From contig CAWJXW010000012.1 of the NCBI GenBank assembly GCA_963846925.1, positions 53,496-117,495 of the forward strand: DNA of 64,000 bases, given 5' to 3'. A model generated the notes under the pieces. The model was given only the letters and a program-made list of their open reading frames with translations, did not search any database and was not told where the DNA came from. A program made the translations under genes and the position numbers. Source of the DNA: JAQBQB01 sp963846925. GTDB lineage: Bacteria; Gemmatimonadota; Gemmatimonadetes; Gemmatimonadales; Gemmatimonadaceae. Positions 46,355 to 56,914 of this stretch are shown here, in pieces (position 1 is the stretch's first letter; every line of letters begins with the position of its first letter).

Positions 46355-47202
46355 GAGCCGGGGAGACGACTCCAAACGACGATCGTTCCGCAAAACGTGT
46401 TCTGTGAGTTCCCTTGCCAGAATTGCGCGGGCGTCGTGGACGCGCCGCGGTACAGTTCGATCCCCTCGATGTCGTTCGCCGGAATCCGGTCGAGCTCCAT
46501 GTTCGTGACGTGCTGGCCGTCGAGCCACAGGTTCGGCGGACAGTCGCGGTGGTTGATCGACGACGTGCCGGTGAAGCGCACCGTGTTGTCGCCGTTTCGG
46601 GATCGGAAAAGCTGGATCCCCGGCACGTTGCGGAGCGCCTCCGTCGCCTGTGTGCTGTGCAGTTGCTCGAGCTGCTGACGCGTGATGTACGTGCCGATCC
46701 CTTGCGTCCGCCGCACGTAGAAGTCCTCGATCCCTTGGCGAACGTGTCGCTCGGCTGCATCGACGGCCACGGCTTCCAGCACGGCCGGCTGCGCGACGAG
46801 CACAATCTTCACGGAATCGTGTTCGCCGCCGGAGAGAACGACGGTCTGCTCCTGCGGCTTATACCCGAGCCGCCGGATCGTGATCTCCAGCTCGCCCTTT
46901 GGGAGCTTGCTCAGCGTGAACTGGCCTTTGGCGTTCGTGCGCGCGACTTGTTTGATCGACGCAGCCAGGATGTCGGCGCTCTCGAGGAGCGCGCCGTCGG
47001 CCGAGTCCACGACGACCCCTCGCAACACACCGGTCTGGGCTGCACTCGGCCGTGCCCCAGCCACGAAGCCGACCAGGCAGGCGCTAATGGGCGAGGAGGC
47101 ATATCTGGCGGCTTCCCAAATGCCGCGGCACCGCGGTGAACCACCGCATCGTGCGTCCTGCGTTCGAGTGAGTGGGTCCGCGGCGAAACTACGATGCCGC
47201 AC
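46351..47202 (-). CDS. Secreted carboxypeptidase-regulatory/TonB-plug protein without barrel
   Basis: 283 residues from a GTG at 47202; the N-terminus is doubtful, because the signal-like segment (ISACLVGFVAGARPSAAQ) starts only at residue 39, and an out-of-frame ATG (47163) could be the true start if a base is missing. Regulatory domain: VLRGVVVDSADGALLESADILAASIKQVARTNAKGQFTLSKLPKGELEITIRRLGY. Plug part: YITRQQLEQLHSTQATEALRNVPGIQLFRSRNGDNTVRFTGT, LWLDGQHV, IEGIELYRGASTTPAQF, CGTIVVWSR. It overlaps the TMTC-like gene by four bases, so the two are coupled. Confidence 0.72.
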   Translation of the reverse strand: MRHRSFAADPLTRTQDARCGGSPRCRGIWEAARYASSPISACLVGFVAGARPSAAQTGVLRGVVVDSADGALLESADILAASIKQVARTNAKGQFTLSKLPKGELEITIRRLGYKPQEQTVVLSGGEHDSVKIVLVAQPAVLEAVAVDAAERHVRQGIEDFYVRRTQGIGTYITRQQLEQLHSTQATEALRNVPGIQLFRSRNGDNTVRFTGTSSINHRDCPPNLWLDGQHVTNMELDRIPANDIEGIELYRGASTTPAQFWQGNSQNTFCGTIVVWSRLPGS

Positions 47203-47236
47203 TGGACCGCGCCACTACACCAACGTCGTACGAATC

Positions 47237-48268
47237 CTACTTGGGGCGAAGCGTATCCCCGCGCCGTCCACCGGCGGCGTCGACCGAGTCCCACGCTCGG
47301 CGCGCCTGGGCGACCGCCAGCTCGTGCGCGGCCAGGTCCTTCCTGAACTCGTGGTGCCCGTCGGGGAAGGCCACGAAGTACTTGTATGGGACGTTTGCCG
47401 GGTAAAGCGCCGCCTCGATGCTTGGCTTCCCCGGCGAGGCGATCGGCCCGGGCGGCAGACCCTTGTGCTTGTACGTGTTGTACGGCGACTCGACCTCGAG
47501 ATCCTTGTAGAACACTCGCGCCACGTGCTTGCCGAGCGCGTACTGGACCGTGGGGTCGGCCTGCAGCAACACCCCTTCTCGAAGCCGGTTGAGATAGACG
47601 GCGGCGATGACCGGACGCTCTTCCGGAACGCGTGCCTCCTTCTCGACGAGCGACGCGAGCGTGATCACGTCATTCCGAGAAAGGTGAATCGTATCGAGGC
47701 GGGCGGTCCATTCCGGCTTCCATACCTGCTCGAACCGGTGCACCATCGCGGCGACCGCGGCGCGGGGCGTCGTCCCGTCGGGGTAGACGTACGTGTCGGG
47801 GAAGAGGTACCCCTCGAGCGTCGGCGTGGAAAGATCGAGCGAGTGGAGCAGCCCGCTGTCGCGCCCGGCGGCGACGATCGAGTCGTGTTCCGAGCCGAGC
47901 TTGGTCTCGAGCGATGACTCGATCTGCGCGAGCGAAAAACCTTCGGGGATCGTGACGATGTGGACGAGCCCCTTGCCGGCCCGCAGCGCGTCGAGCACGT
48001 AGCTCCAGCTCGCGTTGCGGTGGAACAGGTACGTGCCGGCGCGAATGTCCCGGTCGTTCCCGCGGAGCGACGCGTACACCCGAAAGCCGCGCGCGAACGA
48101 GATCACGTGCGCGTGCGACAGCGACTCCGCGGCGACGCGCATCGTCGCGCCCGGCGGAATCGTCACGCGCACGTTGGGCCCGTGGCCGCCGTCGCACGCG
48201 ACGAGAGTCGCTGCGGCGCCGGCCAGCGCAACATTTCGCATTGAGCCCCGCGCACAAATCATTCGCAT
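47237..48268 (-). CDS. mltG: Endolytic murein transglycosylase
   Basis: About 343 residues. The start is chosen at ATG 48268; ATG 48241 also works, while starts above 48280 translate the octamer array. YceG/MltG domain: TIPEGFSLAQIESSL, LEGYLFPDTYVYPDGT, catalytic glutamate in LASLVEKEARVPEERPVIAAVYLNRL, ADPTVQYALGK, and SPYNTYKHKGLPPGPIASPG. It cuts nascent peptidoglycan strands. Unlike the usual single transmembrane anchor, the N-terminus has a lipobox-like TLVAC, suggesting a lipid-anchored form. It follows ruvX after the array. Confidence 0.9.
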   Translation of the reverse strand: MRMICARGSMRNVALAGAAATLVACDGGHGPNVRVTIPPGATMRVAAESLSHAHVISFARGFRVYASLRGNDRDIRAGTYLFHRNASWSYVLDALRAGKGLVHIVTIPEGFSLAQIESSLETKLGSEHDSIVAAGRDSGLLHSLDLSTPTLEGYLFPDTYVYPDGTTPRAAVAAMVHRFEQVWKPEWTARLDTIHLSRNDVITLASLVEKEARVPEERPVIAAVYLNRLREGVLLQADPTVQYALGKHVARVFYKDLEVESPYNTYKHKGLPPGPIASPGKPSIEAALYPANVPYKYFVAFPDGHHEFRKDLAAHELAVAQARRAWDSVDAAGGRRGDTLRPK

Positions 48269-48300
48269 GCTCTGTCGTCGGCCGTCCATCGGTCTGACCG

Positions 48301-48339
48301 GTCCACCGGTCCACCGGTCCACCGGTCCACCGGTCCACC
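48301..48339 (-). repeat. Tandem octamer array GGTGGACC, 4 perfect units plus edges
   Basis: On the minus strand it starts directly at the TAG of ruvX and ends before mltG, with two degenerate units at 48284-48300. Confidence 0.95.
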
Positions 48340-48770
48340 TAGTTTGGGCGATCGAGTACCCTTTGCAGTAACACGGCCGCCGCGAGCGCGTCCACGTCGC
48401 CCTTTCGTCCTCGTGTCGATCCGCCCATCTCGCGCACGGCCCGGAGCGCCGTGGCCGTCGTGTAGCGCTCGTCCACGAGCTCGACCGGCTTGCCCGACCG
48501 CACGCCGATGGCCTCGGCGACGAGTCTCACCTCACGGGACCGCGGCGTCTCGTCGCCGTTTCCGTCGAGCGGCAACCCGACGACGAATCCTCTCGCCTCG
48601 AGCGCTTCCGCTCGTCGCAGGATCTCCGCCACGGGCGGGCGCTTTCCGCGTCGTCGCAGGATCGCGCCCGCCGGCGACGCGATCGTGCCCGTCGGATCGC
48701 TGATCGCGAGCCCGATGCGCCGTTCACCGTAGTCGATCGCCATCAACCGCCCGCGCGCCTCGTTGGGCAC
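48339..48770 (-). CDS. ruvX: RuvX/YqgF family putative Holliday junction resolvase / pre-16S rRNA nuclease
   Basis: 143 residues from GTG 48770, which shares a base with the rho TAG. RNase H-like motifs: MAIDYGERRIGLAISDPTGTIASP, VVGLPLDGNGDETPRSREV, VELVDERYTTATA and KGDVDALAAAVLLQ, with the acidic residues of the active site in place (D in DYGE, E in DERYT, D in DVDALAA). The family processes pre-16S rRNA ends and has been proposed as a resolvase. The gene sits in a rho-ruvX-mltG string. Confidence 0.92.
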   Translation of the reverse strand: MPNEARGRLMAIDYGERRIGLAISDPTGTIASPAGAILRRRGKRPPVAEILRRAEALEARGFVVGLPLDGNGDETPRSREVRLVAEAIGVRSGKPVELVDERYTTATALRAVREMGGSTRGRKGDVDALAAAVLLQRVLDRPN

Positions 48771-50020
48771 TAGCCCTGCGCCATTTGCTGGAAGAACTCC
48801 TTGTTGTTCTTCGAGCGCGACATCTGCTTGAGGAGGAATTCCATCGCCTCCGCCTCCGGCATGTCGGCGAGGAAGTTCCGGAGGAGGTACACGCGATTGA
48901 GCTCCTCCTGGCTGAACAGCAGCTCTTCCTTTCGCGTTCCCGACTTGCCGATGTCGATCGCGGGGTAGACGCGCCGCTCGGCGATCTTCCGGCTGAGCAC
49001 GAGCTCCATGTTGCCCGTGCCTTTGAATTCCTCGAAGATCACTTCGTCCATGCGCGAGCCGGTCTCGATGAGCGCGGTGGCGATGATCGTGAGCGAGCCT
49101 CCGCCCTCGATGTTGCGCGCCGCGCCGAAGAACTTCTTCGGCTTCTCGAGACCCTTCGCATCGACGCCGCCCGAGAGGATCTTGCCCGACTGAGGCGTCA
49201 CCGCATTGTGCGCACGCGCGAGCCGGGTGATCGAGTCGAGCAGGATGACGACGTCCTTCTTGCTCTCGACGAGCCGCTTCGCCCGCTCGATGACCATGTC
49301 GGAGACCTGCGCATGGCGCGTCGCCTCCTCGTCGAAGGTGGACGCGATCACTTCCGCGTCGACGTTGGCGAGCGTGTCGGTGACCTCCTCTGGCCGTTCG
49401 TCGATCAGCAGGACGATGAGCGTGACTTCGGGGTGATTCTCGACGATCGCGTTGGCGATCTTCTGGAGCAGGATCGTCTTGCCGGCGCGCGGCGGCGAGA
49501 CGATCAGCCCGCGCTGTCCTTTCCCGATCGGCGCGATCAGGTCCATGATCCGCATGCTGAGGTCACCGTCCTGCGTCTCGAGGCGCAGCCGGCCCTCGGG
49601 ATAGCGCGGCCGCAGGTTGTCGAAGGTGACACGCCCCTTGGCGACCTCGGGCGGATCCTCGTTCACCGACTCGACCTTGAGCAGCGCCAGGTAGCGCTCC
49701 CACTCCTTTGGCGGGCGCACTTGGCCCGACACCATGTCGCCGGTCTTCAGATCGAAACGCTTGATCTGCGACGGCGAGACATAGATGTCGTCCGGCCCGT
49801 ACAAGTAGTTCCAGTCGGGGCTGCGCAAAAAGCCGTAACCCTCGGGCAGGATCTCGAGCACCCCTTCGCCGGTGAGCGCGACGTTCACCTCGAGCAGCTT
49901 CTGCTCGATGCGGAAGATGAGATCCTGCTTGCGGAGGCCGTCGTCGACGTCCACGAGATACGATGACGCCATCTCGTGGAGCTCAGGGACGGACTTCCGT
50001 TTCAACTCGGCGATGTTCAA
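48770..50020 (-). CDS. rho: Transcription termination factor Rho
   Basis: 416 residues, of usual length, from a TTG at 50020. The N-terminal domain (MNIAELKRKSVPELHEMASS) and the RNA-binding cold-shock domain (GVLEILPEGYGFLRSPDWNYL, DDIYVSPSQIKRFDL) are followed by the hexameric ATPase: Walker A SPPRAGKT (175-182), Walker B region VTLIVLLIDERPEEVTD, and the R-loop/Q-loop segments. All motifs are intact. It acts as an ATP-driven RNA translocase that ends transcription. A tRNA-Arg lies 334 bases upstream on the same strand. Confidence 0.97.
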   Translation of the reverse strand: MNIAELKRKSVPELHEMASSYLVDVDDGLRKQDLIFRIEQKLLEVNVALTGEGVLEILPEGYGFLRSPDWNYLYGPDDIYVSPSQIKRFDLKTGDMVSGQVRPPKEWERYLALLKVESVNEDPPEVAKGRVTFDNLRPRYPEGRLRLETQDGDLSMRIMDLIAPIGKGQRGLIVSPPRAGKTILLQKIANAIVENHPEVTLIVLLIDERPEEVTDTLANVDAEVIASTFDEEATRHAQVSDMVIERAKRLVESKKDVVILLDSITRLARAHNAVTPQSGKILSGGVDAKGLEKPKKFFGAARNIEGGGSLTIIATALIETGSRMDEVIFEEFKGTGNMELVLSRKIAERRVYPAIDIGKSGTRKEELLFSQEELNRVYLLRNFLADMPEAEAMEFLLKQMSRSKNNKEFFQQMAQG

Positions 50021-50353
50021 GGGGAGACGGGGGGGGACGCGACGGTGGGCACCGCCTATTGCTCTGAGCGGTACGTACTGAAAGGAATGGGCCGTTGGCC
50101 CTAAGATCCGAATGCGAGTTCAGCGCCAGCGCCGGCGCCGGAGGGGCGGGGAGGGGGGCTCGGTTCGGACGGGGTTGGGTGGGAAGGGGCTAATTGAGGG
50201 AGGCCATCGAGCCGTAGCTCAGCCATGCCTGGTGCGCGCGACATCGCGACGTACCGTACTGAGTGCGCGCTGTGCCGCACGATAGAGGGCGGCGCCGTGA
50301 ACTGAGGATCTGAGGCCAGCGAAGCTATGGACGCCAGCCGAGAGGGTCAAGGA
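50021..50353 (-). other. Rho leader region, no gene
   Basis: 333 bases between rho and tRNA-Arg. A short hairpin GGGCC-GTT-GGCCC lies near 50088-50100. Rho leaders are often attenuated by Rho itself, but no specific element can be assigned here. Confidence 0.4.
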
Positions 50354-50427
50354 CGCGCGCGACAGGATTCGAACCTGTGACCTTCGGCTCCGGAGGCCGA
50401 CGCTCTATCCAGCTGAGCTACGCGCGC
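50354..50427 (-). tRNA. tRNA-Arg (anticodon CCG)
   Basis: 74 bases. The acceptor stem GCGCGCG/CGCGCGC is fully paired; the D arm is AGCTCAGCTGGATAGAGC; the anticodon stem-loop is TCGGC-CTCCGGA-GCCGA, giving anticodon CCG for codon CGG; the T arm is ACAGG-TTCGAAT-CCTGT. CCA is not encoded. Confidence 0.97.
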
Positions 50428-50469
50428 ATTGGTGCGACTTCAATGCCCGCCGCGCCTACAGAAAGATGC

Positions 50470-50561
50470 CGGGTCTGGGGGTTTGGGGACAGGTCTCTCG
50501 GTCACTGGTCTCTGGTCACTGGCAAACCCCAGAGACCAGAGACCTGAGACCAGAGACCAGT
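50470..50561 (-). repeat. CTGGTCT-type short repeat with inverted halves
   Basis: On the minus strand, directly after the TGA of the M14 gene: CTGGTCT units (about five), a GGGGTTTGCC joint, then units in reverse orientation (GACCAGAGACC). Same family and same position relative to a stop as 38629-38692. Confidence 0.85.
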
Positions 50562-53248
50562 TCACGGTTTCGCCGTCCAGAACCCAGCCGCGCCCTTTGC
50601 CTGATCGGCCACGTCATGCGCAAAGAACGCCGCATTGAACACCGTCCTGAACGTTCCCGTCGGCTGGCCGCGCCACTCAGGCTGGAATCCGAACAGAATG
50701 GCGTGCCCGCGGTCATGCTTCACGTCCAGCGCCGCGGCGTAGCCCTGAATGTGTGGCAGGCCGTTCAAGAACCCCGACCGGAGCGGCGTCACGTCGCTCG
50801 GAAACTTGGCGAGCACGGCGCCGTCGAATCCGTCGAGCGTCGTGAATACGGGACTATTGAAGACCATCACGTCGGCTCGCTCCGGCATGCCCGCCATCAC
50901 CGGATGCGTCGGATCGGTGATGACCGACATGATGGACCCGCCGGTGAAAAACTCCTTGCGAGCAAGTCCGGCGACCACGTTCCGCACCGGCAGTCGCAGG
51001 CTGCTGATGATCGAGTTGGCGCCCTGATTCCACGCGACGACGGTTCCGCCACCGCGCACGAATTCATCCACCGCGCGCTGTTCGTCTGCCGCCGAGCTGT
51101 CCGGCGGCGCACCGCCCGCGCCCTCCCCGACCGCCGCCACCGCCGCCGCGTCCGCCTCCGCGGCCGCCCGCCGCCGATCCCCTGCGAGCCGACGACGATC
51201 ACATCGAATTTGCCGCCAAGATTTCCAGTTCGGAGATCGTTCGGCGTGATGAGCGTGTACTTCGCGTCGAACGTGTCGAACAACCACTCCGTCCACCCTT
51301 CGTCCATCACGCCCGGCTGCGACTTGAAGAGCGCGATTCGCGTCGGCGAATTCGCCGCCGGCGGCGGTGAGGAGGTGCGTTCGGCCGTGACCCACAGCTC
51401 CTTCGCCCACGCGTCAGCCTTGGCCGCGTCGAGACCGGTAACGATGTAGCGGGCTCCGTGGCCCCCCCCGCCCGACGCCGGGGCAAATCGCAGCGATGCA
51501 CCCGCGGAGAGCGCGCGATTGATCAGGCGAAAGGAGTTGTTCTGCGCGGGATCGAGCAGTAGAGCGTCGCCCGTTCCGGAAATCTCGCCCGGGGCTGGGA
51601 CGATTCCCGCCGCTTTGGCGTTGGTCGTGAACGGCTCCGTCGGGTCGGTGTGCCAGTCTATAGGAGTGCCACGGGGAGAGGTGAGTGAGGCGCGAATGTC
51701 GTCGGTGAGCGGCGATTTACCCTCGACGACGTTGACGCCCATCTGGTATGGCAAGGTCCAGCCGGCCGCGTCGTACGGCGTGTCCTCGCCCATGTCGGGA
51801 TACTTCTGCGGCTCGAAGAGCTCGCGCACGAGCTGCGCGTACTCCTGGTCCATGGGGATGACCCACGTGCCTTTCGGGTAGCTCGCGCCGCCGTAGTTGA
51901 CGTCGCGGCTCAACTGCTCGACGCGGATTCCCATGAACGCCATTCGGCGAAGCATCTCCACCGGCGCCACGCGATCGTGCTGCTCCTGTGGAATGAAGTA
52001 CGCGTACGGTCCGCTCGTCTTGAATTGTTGAATCGTGTTGCGCGCCGCCTGATAGCGATTGAACAGCAGCTCGCTCTTGAACCGCGCCGCGTAGTCGAGC
52101 GTCGCGATGTCCGCGGTGACCATGTAGTTCACGGCGTCGCGCAGCCCCCACTTCCCCTGCGCCCACGGACTCGAGTAGAGCGACGTCGGGCGGAGCTCCG
52201 CGTAGTCGGCTGGGAGATCGGCGACCGTGGACGTGCGCGGCGTCGCGCAATTGCCGCCCTGCGTTTCCGTCCACCACGACGGGATGTTCTGGTACATCGG
52301 CATGTAGTCGATGTAGCCCGGATACCACGCGTCGTACGTCTCGAGCTGCGAGACCGCGCCGGGCATTCCGTTCGCATCCAGCCGCTCGGCGATGCGCGTG
52401 CCGATCGCGTTCACCTCGCGCGCCATGATCGGCGGCACACGCAGGCCGACCGGGTCGGCGAACGGCGGGATCCAGATGCGCGTGGGGAAGGGCGACGATT
52501 GGTGCTGCACGTAGATGACGTCGGGCTCCCACTCGCGCCACGTCCGCTGGATGACGCGCGATTCCACGACGTTGAGCATATACGAATCGCGGTTGTTGTC
52601 GTGCCCGACGTACTTCTCGTAGAGCTCCATCGGCACGGCGCCGCGGCCGTTGTGATCTGCATCCGGCTGGTTGGCGCGGCACCAGTTCACGACGATGTCC
52701 TGGCCGTCGGGATTGATCGACGGCCAGAGGAAGAAGACCACGCTGTCGAGAATCGTTTTCATCTCGGGCTCGTCCGCGCGCGACAGCAGCTCGTAGGCGA
52801 CCTGCGGCGTGTGCTGCGATCCCGCGATCTCCGAGGCGTGCAAGCCGCCGCTGATGTCCACGATCACGCGTCCCTGCCGCGCGAGGTCGCGCGCCTGGGC
52901 GTCGGTGAGCCCCGCCGGGTGCGCGAGCTTCATGTTCGTCTCGCGGATCTTGTCGAGACGCGCGAGGTTCGCCGGTGAAGAAATCAGGACCGCCGTCCAC
53001 GTCTTTCCGTAAGCCGTCTTGCCGACCGTGATCAAACGGACCCGGTTGCTGGCCGCGGCCAGCTTGCGGAAGTAGTCGATCGACTGGTCGTAGGTGAAGA
53101 GCTTGTAGTCCTCGCCCACGGGGAAGCCGATGACCGACTCCGGCGTCGGAATCGAGGACCCTCCTCCGGTGCTCGGCGATCGTTGCGCGGCGGCCGAGGC
53201 GGCGGCGGCCAGAGCGATTGGCAGGAACAGCGTTCGGGTGGGACGCAT
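50562..53248 (-). CDS. Secreted M14-family zinc carboxypeptidase, one frameshift
   Basis: From ATG 53248: signal peptide MRPTRTLFLPIALAAAASAAAQ. The M14 domain follows: HxxE zinc site in GGLHASEIAGSQHTPQ, WPSINPDGQDIVVNWCRANQPDADHNGRG, YVQHQSSPFPTRIWIPP, and the catalytic glutamate region SQLETYDAWYPGYID. A C-terminal DUF-type domain (WTEWLFDTFDAKYTLITPNDLRTGNLGGKFDVIVV) ends near 51190 in a glycine-rich stretch, where the frame changes. The rest (AVDEFVRGGGTVVAWNQGANSII through FTTLDGFDGAVLAKFPSD and FGFQPEWRGQPTGTF) is in another frame to 50562. Repaired length is about 895 residues; a glutamine amidotransferase-like end is typical of this subgroup. Confidence 0.85.
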
Positions 53249-53636
53249 GATCCGGGACAAGGTGGTCTCCTCGGGTGATTTCAATGTGCGACGATGCGAA
53301 AATGCGACGCGCGACGGCAGCGCACCAGCGCTGGCCTGCTGCGAGACGGGGAACCGAACGAGCGGCAGCACGCTTACATCTGCATGTGACCGATCTGCTC
53401 CCGCCTGTGGTTCTTGACGTTGATTCGCCCGAGCCGGTAGCGTCTCCGCCATCCGAGCGCCGAGACTGGTCCGGTTCGGACCAGTCGGCGCCGTGGCAGA
53501 CTCCACCGGCAGTCCACGTCAGCAGTCGACCGCAGTCCACCACGACACCCGCCCCGCCACCGAACTCCGGGGCCGGGTCGTCGCCGTTTGTGCGGTTTCG
53601 GTCGTTCCCCGCCCGACCTCCTCTGGAGGAGTGACA
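53249..53636. other. Intergenic region with a perfect hairpin at 53464-53486
   Basis: No gene is supported in these 388 bases between the divergent M14 gene and the second susC. GACTGGTCCG, GTT and CGGACCAGTC form a perfect 10-bp stem with a three-base loop, 150 bases upstream of susC, without a U-tract on either strand. It could be an operator. Confidence 0.45.
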
Positions 53637-56600
53637 ATGACTTAGGGACGCTGGAAGATCGTCGTGGCAGGTGCAGCCGCTACACGCTCGCCTCCCTCGC
53701 CGGCCGGCTGGCCGCCCAAGGGCACAATCACTGGCCGCGTCACCGTCGCGCAGGGCGGTACGCCGCTCGGCGACACTCGCGTCATCGTGGTCGGCGGCAC
53801 CGCGGTCGCCGCGACGACCGGGGAGGACGGCAGATACACGCTGCGGAACGTCCCGGCGGGCCCGGTCGACCTGCAGGTCCTCCACGTCGGCTACACGTCG
53901 CTAAAGCGAACCGTGGTCGTGACGGCCACGGGGAGCGTGACCGACGCGACTTCGCGCTCGAGGATCGCGGTCGCGCAGCTCGAGGAGATCGTCACCACGG
54001 CGACGGGCCAGCAGCGGAAGGTCGAGCTTGGGAACGCGCTCGTCGACGCTTGGCGACGTCGGCAAGAAGGTCGAGCAGAGTCCCCGATCGACGACGTCAG
54101 CCGATATGCTCGTCGGCCAAGGCGCCGGGCGTGTCAGGTGCTGGCCCCGATCTGACGGCGGCGCGCCGACGGTCCGCGTTCGCGGCGTTTCGTCGATCAG
54201 CCTGACCAACGCGCCGATCTGGATCGTCGACGGCGATTCGGTACGAGCCGAGCAACGACGAGTCTCGAACGGGCCGAACTCGCTTCTCGCATGCTCAACA
54301 ACCTGAGCCCGGAAGAGATCGAGGACATCGAAATCGTCAAGGGCCCGTCGGCCGCCACGCTCTATGGAACGGACGCGGCGAACGGCGTCGTCGTCGTGAC
54401 GACCAAGAAGGGGCGCGCCGGGCGAGCGCAATGGTCGTTCATCGGCGAGAGCGCGTACGTCGACGATCGACCGATATCAGGCCATGTACGCCAACTGGGG
54501 CCATAGCTCGCCACCGGCACGACGCCGTGCGCTGCCAGCTCCGACGATGGTCACGCCGAAGTTCTCCGGCGCGGCGACACGTGCATCTCGGACAGCCTCA
54601 CGCAGCTACAACTGCCTCGAAGGATCCGGACCGGACGTTCATCCACATCGGCAGCAGCGCAGCCTGTACGGCGTGAACGTGTCGCGGCGGCAACGACGCC
54701 GTTCGCTATCTTCGTCAGCGGCGAGCTGGACGACGAGTTCGGCCCGATCCAGATGCCGGCGTTCGAGATCAGCGTTCTCAATGCCGCGCACGTGCACGGT
54801 CACGGACCGAGTGGTTCCACCCGCGAGGCCGCACAGGTTGAACTTCGCGGGCGAACCTCAGCGCGCGCTGAGCCCGAAGTTCGACCTCACCGTGAGCGCC
54901 GGGATTCGCGCAAGTCGAGGCAACCGTCTGCCGGCGAGCGACGCTCGATCATCGGGCTGCTGTACTACGTCGGCATGCAGAATACGGCTTCAAGGATGCC
55001 CGGGACGGCGACAAGGGCTGCGCATCCGACACCAACGCGAAGCTCGGTACGATCCGACGGATTCCGCTCAACGACTATCTTCCAGTGCGCGCCCGGCGAC
55101 ATCATGCAGCGTGAATCGCACGAACGACGTGCAGCGGATGACCGGTAGCTTCAACGGCGAACTGGCGTCCGCTGCGCCTGGATGGCCAACGAGGCGACCG
55201 TCGGCGTCGACCTCGCGCGATCGACGACAACTCTCGATCTGTGCCGCCTCGAACGAGTGCCCGCGCCGAGCGGCACGGCGCGCGTCGGGCAACGTCTCCG
55301 ACAGCGAAGAACAACGCGCGCAACTGTCTCCGCGAAGGTCGTCAGCACCGGGAGCTGGAACGCGAGCCGTGGGCCAACCTCAAGACGACGGTCGGCGGCG
55401 ACTACGCCGAACATCGAAGGCGACATCGCCAACAGCAGCGGGTCAGGCGCTGCCCCGGGTGGCGCGACCGTCGGCTCGAGGCGGTCTCGACGTCGTCAGA
55501 TGGCGGACACGACCTGCCGGTCGCACCGAAGACGCTTGGATGTTACGTGCAAGAGCAGGCCGCGTTCCGCGATCGAGTGTTCCTCACCGTGGCGTTCGCA
55601 CGGACCAGAACAGCGCGTTCGGCACGAACTTCCAGAGCGTGCATCTACCCGAAGGCGAGCGTGTCGTGGCTGATCTCGGACGAGTCGTTCTTCCCGCAGT
55701 CCGGCTGGCTCGAACACGTTCCGCTTGCGCACGGCGTACGGCGCCAGCGGCGTGCAGCCTGGCCGCACGGACGGGTCTGCGAGACGTTCACGCCGGGCAC
55801 CAGAACCTGCACGATCGACGGACGCAGCTCGACGACCGGCACCGACACGCCCGCGCTCCCGCGCAACCAATCCGGGCAACGCCGAACCTCAAGCCCGAGC
55901 GATCGCACGAGATCGAGACCGGCTTCGAGACGCAGCTGCTCAACAACCGCGTCCACATCGACTACACCTACTATCGACAAGACGCACGCACGACGCGCTG
56001 ATCAACGTGCCGATCTGCCGCCGTCGTCGGCCGCGGCGCGACGTCGCCTGCTGCAGAACATCGGCTCGACCCAGAACTACTGGACACGAGCTGCAGCTCA
56101 ACGTCGCAGCTGGTCGACAATCGCGCAGTTTCGGGTGGGACGTCACCGCTCACCGGCTCGCACAACGACAACAAGGTCGCTCGACCTCGGCATCGATCCC
56201 GTCGACGGGGGTGGCGCGCATCATCGGCGCCGGCGGACGCACGCGAGCAGCGCGCGGGCTATCCGATCGACGCGCAGTGGTATCAGGCCCTACACGTACA
56301 CCGACGACAACGGCGACGGCATCCTCCAGGTCAGCGAAGTGCACGTCGATATCGGCGTTCCAGAACTTCGGCAACGCGTTCCCGCGCGACCTCTTCTCGG
56401 TTCAAAACGGGATCGATCTGTTCAGCCGCCGGCTGCGCATCACGTGCGCTGTTCGACTACAAGGGCGGCTGGCAGCCTCCAGGACGGCGCCAACAACTTC
56501 CAGTGCGACATCGACGCCGTTCGCGTGCCGTGCGACGCAGGATCCGACGCGCCGCTCGCGCAGCAGGCGCGCGGCGTCGCCAAGACGTACGGCACACGTA

Positions 56601-56894
56601 CCGGGACGACCACCTACAAGACATCGGCGCCGGCTACTTCATGAACGGCCAGTTCTGGAAGTTCCGCGAAGCTCTCGGCGATGCTGCAGCTCCCCGAGCG
56701 CGAATCAACTGCATCATGCGCGCGCGACGGCTCGACGCTCGTATTCGGCGCGCGCAACCTGCACACGTGGACGAAGCTTCACCGGGCATCGATCCGGAGG
56801 AGAACTGACGGCCCGAACGACGAAGTCCAATCGAACTTCCAGACCGCGCCGCCGCCGACGCTATTTCACGTTCCGTCTCAACCTCAAGTACTAA
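53637..56894 (+). pseudogene. SusC/RagA-family TonB-dependent receptor, many frameshifts
   Basis: Clear family segments appear in changing frames: GTITGRVTVAQGGTPLGDTRVIVVGG (regulatory domain), VAQLEEIVTTATGQQRKVELGNAL, GAPTVRVRGVSSISLTNAPIWIVDG, LSPEEIEDIEIVKGPSAATLYGTDAANGVVVVTTKKG (plug), then barrel fragments ending YFTFRLNLKY at 56894. Indels of both signs lie about every 30-80 bases (for example near 54047, 54093, 54111, 54131, 54160). Few substitutions are apparent, since the pieces join into a well conserved protein. Either dead or badly sequenced. It precedes the SusD remnant at 56915. Confidence 0.8.
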
Positions 56895-56914
56895 CCCCAT
56901 CGAGGACGAGATCA

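Noticed and set aside
50205..50245. tRNA-like GTAGCTCAG sequence upstream of rho
   Set aside because: No anticodon or T arm follows at the right spacing; chance similarity or remnant at most.
51717..53885. Minus-strand 722-codon open frame overlapping the M14 gene
   Set aside because: Same strand, other frame than the M14 domain; no recognisable motif.
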